Below, piece by piece: positions 6,418 to 7,933 of a stretch of 7,933 nucleotides of DNA. The stretch lies in the NCBI GenBank assembly GCA_014379395.1, contig JACMLV010000501.1:1-7933 (forward strand), read 5' to 3'. Source of the stretch: Burkholderiaceae bacterium (GTDB taxonomy: Bacteria; Pseudomonadota; Gammaproteobacteria; Burkholderiales; Burkholderiaceae_D). Under the pieces are notes generated by a model, which was not told where the DNA came from, made no database searches, and was given only the letters and a program-made list of their open reading frames with translations. Each line of letters opens with the position of its first letter. Position 1 is the stretch's first letter. The position numbers were made by a program, and so were the translations under genes.

Positions 6418-6834
6418 ATGGGACTATTCGACCAAATCGCCGGCCAGCTGACGGGCGCCCTGGGCGCGCAACAGCAAGATCCGGTGCCGCAAGGCGCCCT
6501 GCTGTCCGGGCTGATGGGCATGATCGACAACGCCGGTGGCGTGCCGGCCCTGCTGCAAAAACTCAAGGACAGCGGCCTGGGCGATCAGGTCGCGTCCTGG
6601 ATCGGCACCGGCGAGAACCAGACGGTGTCGGGCAATCAGATCGTCGACGCGCTGGGCGCCGAGCAGGTCGGGCAGATCGCCCAGCAAGCCGGACTGGAGC
6701 CGGAGCACGCCTCGACCGGGCTGGCGCAACTGCTGCCGCAGATCATCGACCAGCTGACCCCGAACGGACAGGTGCCCGACTCCGGCCTGCTGGCGCAGGG
6801 ACTGAATCTGCTGAAGGGCAAGCTGCTCGGCTAG
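6418..6834 (+). CDS. yidB: YidB-like DUF937 family protein
   Basis: 138 residues, close to E. coli YidB (about 132). Typical features: N-terminal MGLFDQIAG; GGVPALLQKLKDSGLGDQ (40-57) followed by SWIGTGENQTVSG (60-72) and QIVDALG (74-80); then LLPQIIDQLTPNGQVP (105-120); and the closing LLKGKLLG. It is a small, helical, probably cytosolic protein of unknown function. GAGGGG (6406-6411) precedes the ATG by 6 bases; a longer in-frame start at 6241 lacks this and is not used. The TAG stop is formed by the first bases of palindromic element copy 2, and the natural terminator lies beyond that element at 7023-7052. Confidence 0.92.
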   Translation: MGLFDQIAGQLTGALGAQQQDPVPQGALLSGLMGMIDNAGGVPALLQKLKDSGLGDQVASWIGTGENQTVSGNQIVDALGAEQVGQIAQQAGLEPEHASTGLAQLLPQIIDQLTPNGQVPDSGLLAQGLNLLKGKLLG

Positions 6835-6997
6835 CAGCCTGTCGGACTTAGGGAGTCGAAGCGAAAAAATAGCTGGGCGAGGCCAGATTTTGACGGTTTC
6901 GCAGTGCCAATAGCGAGCTATTGGCCGAGAAAACGGCAAAATATGGACCGTCCAGGTATTTTTGCAGCCGACGAGCCTAAGTCCGACAGGCTGCTAG
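6831..6997 (+). mobile_element. Copy 2 (complete) of the 167-bp palindromic MITE/REP-like element
   Basis: The outer 22 bp at 6831-6852 and 6976-6997 are perfect inverted repeats (left begins CTAGCAGCCTGTCGG). The exact centre carries CCAATAGC-GA-GCTATTGG (6907-6924). Sequences between also pair imperfectly: the A-run/CTGGGCG/ATTTTG part on the left matches CAAAATATGG/ACGGTCCAGG/TATTTTTGC on the right. The whole element could therefore fold into one long hairpin. No ORF, so it would be non-autonomous. It begins at the stop codon of yidB and lies between that gene and its terminator. CTAG at both ends could be a 4-bp target duplication or the outermost part of the palindrome. Confidence 0.88.
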
Positions 6998-7022
6998 GCA
7001 CGCCGCCGGCATGCCGGACAAG

Positions 7023-7052
7023 CAACGCCAGCCGCATTCGGGGCTGGCGTTG
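7023..7052 (+). terminator. Rho-independent terminator, probably the original yidB terminator
   Basis: A perfect 11-bp stem CAACGCCAGCC / GGCTGGCGTTG with an 8-base loop, followed by the T-richer TCGTTTCT. Without the element at 6831-6997 it would sit about 25 bases after the yidB stop. It also separates yidB from psiF transcription. Confidence 0.75.
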
Positions 7053-7112
7053 TCGTTTCTGGATGCCGATAAAAAAGCCGCGCGCGCGACCCCGCGTACT
7101 AAATAACTGTCG

Positions 7113-7118
7113 TATAGT
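7113..7118 (+). promoter_or_regulatory. Possible -10 hexamer of psiF
   Basis: TATAGT is 55 bases upstream of the psiF ATG and just after the yidB terminator. No TTGACA-like -35 is seen, which would fit an activated promoter. A CTGTCGT half-site at 7107-7113 resembles one half of a Pho box, but the second half is poor. Confidence 0.35.
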
Positions 7119-7173
7119 TGCTTTGCCACACTAACAGCTTTACACATCCGACATCACGACAAAAGGATTTGCC

Positions 7174-7482
7174 ATGAACAAGCTTTTCGTACTCTGCGCC
7201 GCCGCCTGCTTCGCCAGCTCCGCCATCGCCGCCGAACCGGCCGCCGCGCCCAAGACGGCGCAACAGAACAAGATGACGACGTGCAACGCCGACGCCGCCG
7301 GCAAAAAGGGCGACGAGCGCAAGGCCTTCATGAAAAACTGCCTGAGCGCCAAGCCGGCCGAGGCGGCCGCGCCGGCGACCCAGCAAACCAAGATGAAGAC
7401 CTGCAACGCCGACGCCGCCGGGAAAAAGGGCGACGAGCGCAAGGCCTTCATGAAGGCCTGCCTGAGCGCCCCTAAATCCTGA
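7174..7482 (+). CDS. psiF: PsiF-repeat periplasmic protein
   Basis: 102 residues: a signal peptide (1-19/20, ending A-I-A-A), then two PsiF repeats (Pfam PsiF_repeat), residues 30-58 and 70-98. Each contains KM-x-TCNADAAGKKGDERK and AFMK-x-CLS. Four cysteines (C37, C56, C77, C96) give one possible disulfide per repeat in the periplasm. In E. coli psiF is phosphate-starvation inducible; its molecular function is unknown. The ribosome site AAAGGA is 7 bases before the ATG. A DUF4197 gene starts 26 bases downstream, probably in the same transcript. The two repeats are almost identical at DNA level (7281-7333 and 7401-7453, one difference), suggesting recent duplication or gene conversion. Confidence 0.9.
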   Translation: MNKLFVLCAAACFASSAIAAEPAAAPKTAQQNKMTTCNADAAGKKGDERKAFMKNCLSAKPAEAAAPATQQTKMKTCNADAAGKKGDERKAFMKACLSAPKS

Positions 7483-7508
7483 TTTCGCATCGGCCCGAGG
7501 AGGTCGCC

Positions 7509-7649
7509 ATGTCCCTGCTTCGCCGCAGCCGATCGCTGCTTATGCCGCTGTGCCTGGTCGCGTCGAGCGCGTGGGCGATTTCCCTGGCCGATCTGTCGAA
7601 CGCCGACGCCGGCAGCGGCCTCAAGGCCGTAGGAGTCTGTCGAACTTAG
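7509..7649 (+). pseudogene. 5' fragment of a DUF4197 gene truncated by palindromic element copy 3
   Basis: A strong GAGGAGG site 5 bases before the ATG starts an ORF with a signal peptide (hydrophobic core 10-19, cleavage after A-W-A, residues 21-23). The mature start ISLADLSNADAGSGLKA is typical of DUF4197 proteins, which are exported and about 220-240 residues long. From codon 41 the frame enters the repeat, adds VGVCRT and stops. No DUF4197 sequence follows on the other side of the element: the next DNA is the end of a convergent EAL gene. The 3' part is therefore deleted, not merely interrupted. The remaining 46-residue product is essentially a signal peptide with a short tail. Confidence 0.75.
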
Positions 7650-7795
7650 GGAGTCGAAGCGAAAAAATAGCCGGGCGAGGCCAGATTTTGACGGTTTCGC
7701 AGTGCCAATAGCGAGCTATTGGCCGAGAAAACGGCGAAATATGGACCGTCCAGGTATTTTTGCAGCCGACGAGCCTAAGTCCGACAGACTCCTAG
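7629..7795 (+). mobile_element. Copy 3 (complete) of the 167-bp palindromic MITE/REP-like element
   Basis: Same length as copy 2, with eight differences by my reading, four of them forming two compensated pairs in the outer arms. Left arm starts GTAGGAGTCTGTCGAAC, right arm ends GTCCGACAGACTCCTAG; central hairpin at 7705-7722. It truncates the DUF4197 gene on the left, and its right edge supplies the TAG stop of the minus-strand EAL gene. GGCC occurs on the left flank and GGCCC overlaps the right edge, but a true target duplication is unproven. Confidence 0.88.
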
Positions 7796-7933
7796 GCCCT
7801 GGCGGCGGCGAGCGGGCTGGAACGCCGCAACGGCGGCGCGGCTTGGTCCGCGCCGGCCAAGCCGAAGCCGGCGATGTATTGGGGGATCTGATCGGCCGGC
7901 AGCGGCTTGCTGAACAGGTAGCCCTGGATCGAC
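7792..7933 (-). CDS. C-terminal end of an EAL-domain (cyclic-di-GMP phosphodiesterase) protein, 5' part outside window
   Basis: 46 codons and a TAG stop. The segment IQGYLFSKPLPADQIPQYI is the conserved C-terminal end of EAL domains (usually D-x-x-QGYLFSRPLP). It is followed by a variable A/R/P-rich tail. Catalytic residues, and any GGDEF, PAS or sensory modules, lie beyond base 7933, so enzymatic activity cannot be judged. The stop codon is formed at the boundary with palindromic element copy 3, so the native C-terminus may have been the same (if the element inserted into CTAG) or slightly different. It is convergent with the psiF/DUF4197 transcript. Confidence 0.85.
   Translation of the reverse strand, partial: SIQGYLFSKPLPADQIPQYIAGFGLAGADQAAPPLRRSSPLAAARA

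Noticed and set aside
7107..7124. Pho box upstream of psiF
   Set aside because: Only the first half (CTGTCGT) resembles the consensus; the second half is poor, so Pho control cannot be claimed from this sequence.
7625..7800. GGCC target-site duplication around copy 3
   Set aside because: The match needs one extra base on the left and is not reproduced in copy 2, and the flanks of copy 3 seem to be rearranged.
1..7933. tRNA, rRNA, CRISPR array or classical insertion sequence with transposase
   Set aside because: I looked for spaced direct repeats, tRNA-like cloverleaf features and transposase motifs and saw none; the only repeats are the palindromic elements, the psiF repeats and the attC-like sites.

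Overview
The window looks like chromosomal DNA from a GC-rich betaproteobacterium, most probably an Oxalobacteraceae member of the Massilia/Duganella/Janthinobacterium type. This rests on codon use and gene content (IorAB-like oxidoreductase, PaiB, YjgR, YidB, PsiF, DUF4197, EAL) and is inference, not a database match.

Layout: (1) 1-2185, minus strand: a two-gene operon for a molybdenum hydroxylase of the isoquinoline 1-oxidoreductase type. The [2Fe-2S] subunit comes first and the Tat-signal molybdopterin subunit second; the latter runs off the window. A 19-bp palindrome (2298-2316) lies upstream as a candidate operator. (2) 2335-3230: a PaiB-family FMN-binding regulator (minus) with its own terminator. 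Divergent from it is a short remnant of a MocR/PdxR-type aminotransferase-fold regulator. (3) 3210-4757: a lower-GC accessory block. It holds half of a palindromic repeat, a membrane-anchored winged-helix/Ig-like protein, and two sites with the architecture of integron attC sites in the same (minus) orientation. They define one complete small cassette and parts of two others. No integrase is present, so this resembles a CALIN-type cassette cluster lodged directly after the stop codon of yjgR. (4) 4753-6834: yjgR (HerA-like ATPase, minus) and divergent yidB (plus), sharing a promoter region with a perfect TATAAT for yjgR. (5) 6831-7795: two full 167-bp palindromic MITE- or REP-like elements flanking psiF and the 5' end of a DUF4197 gene. 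(6) 7792-7933: the C-terminal end of an EAL-domain protein (minus).

The main unexplained structure is the repeat family: three copies in 4.6 kb, all in one orientation. Each full copy is an imperfect palindrome over its whole length, bounded by TAG/CTA. The outer arms of the two full copies differ from each other but stay self-complementary through paired changes. Element edges coincide with the stop codons of yidB and the EAL gene. One copy separates yidB from its terminator, another cuts off DUF4197 after about 40 codons, and the half copy ends where the last cassette lost its attC. Repeat insertion or recombination and cassette acquisition together appear to have remodelled this locus.
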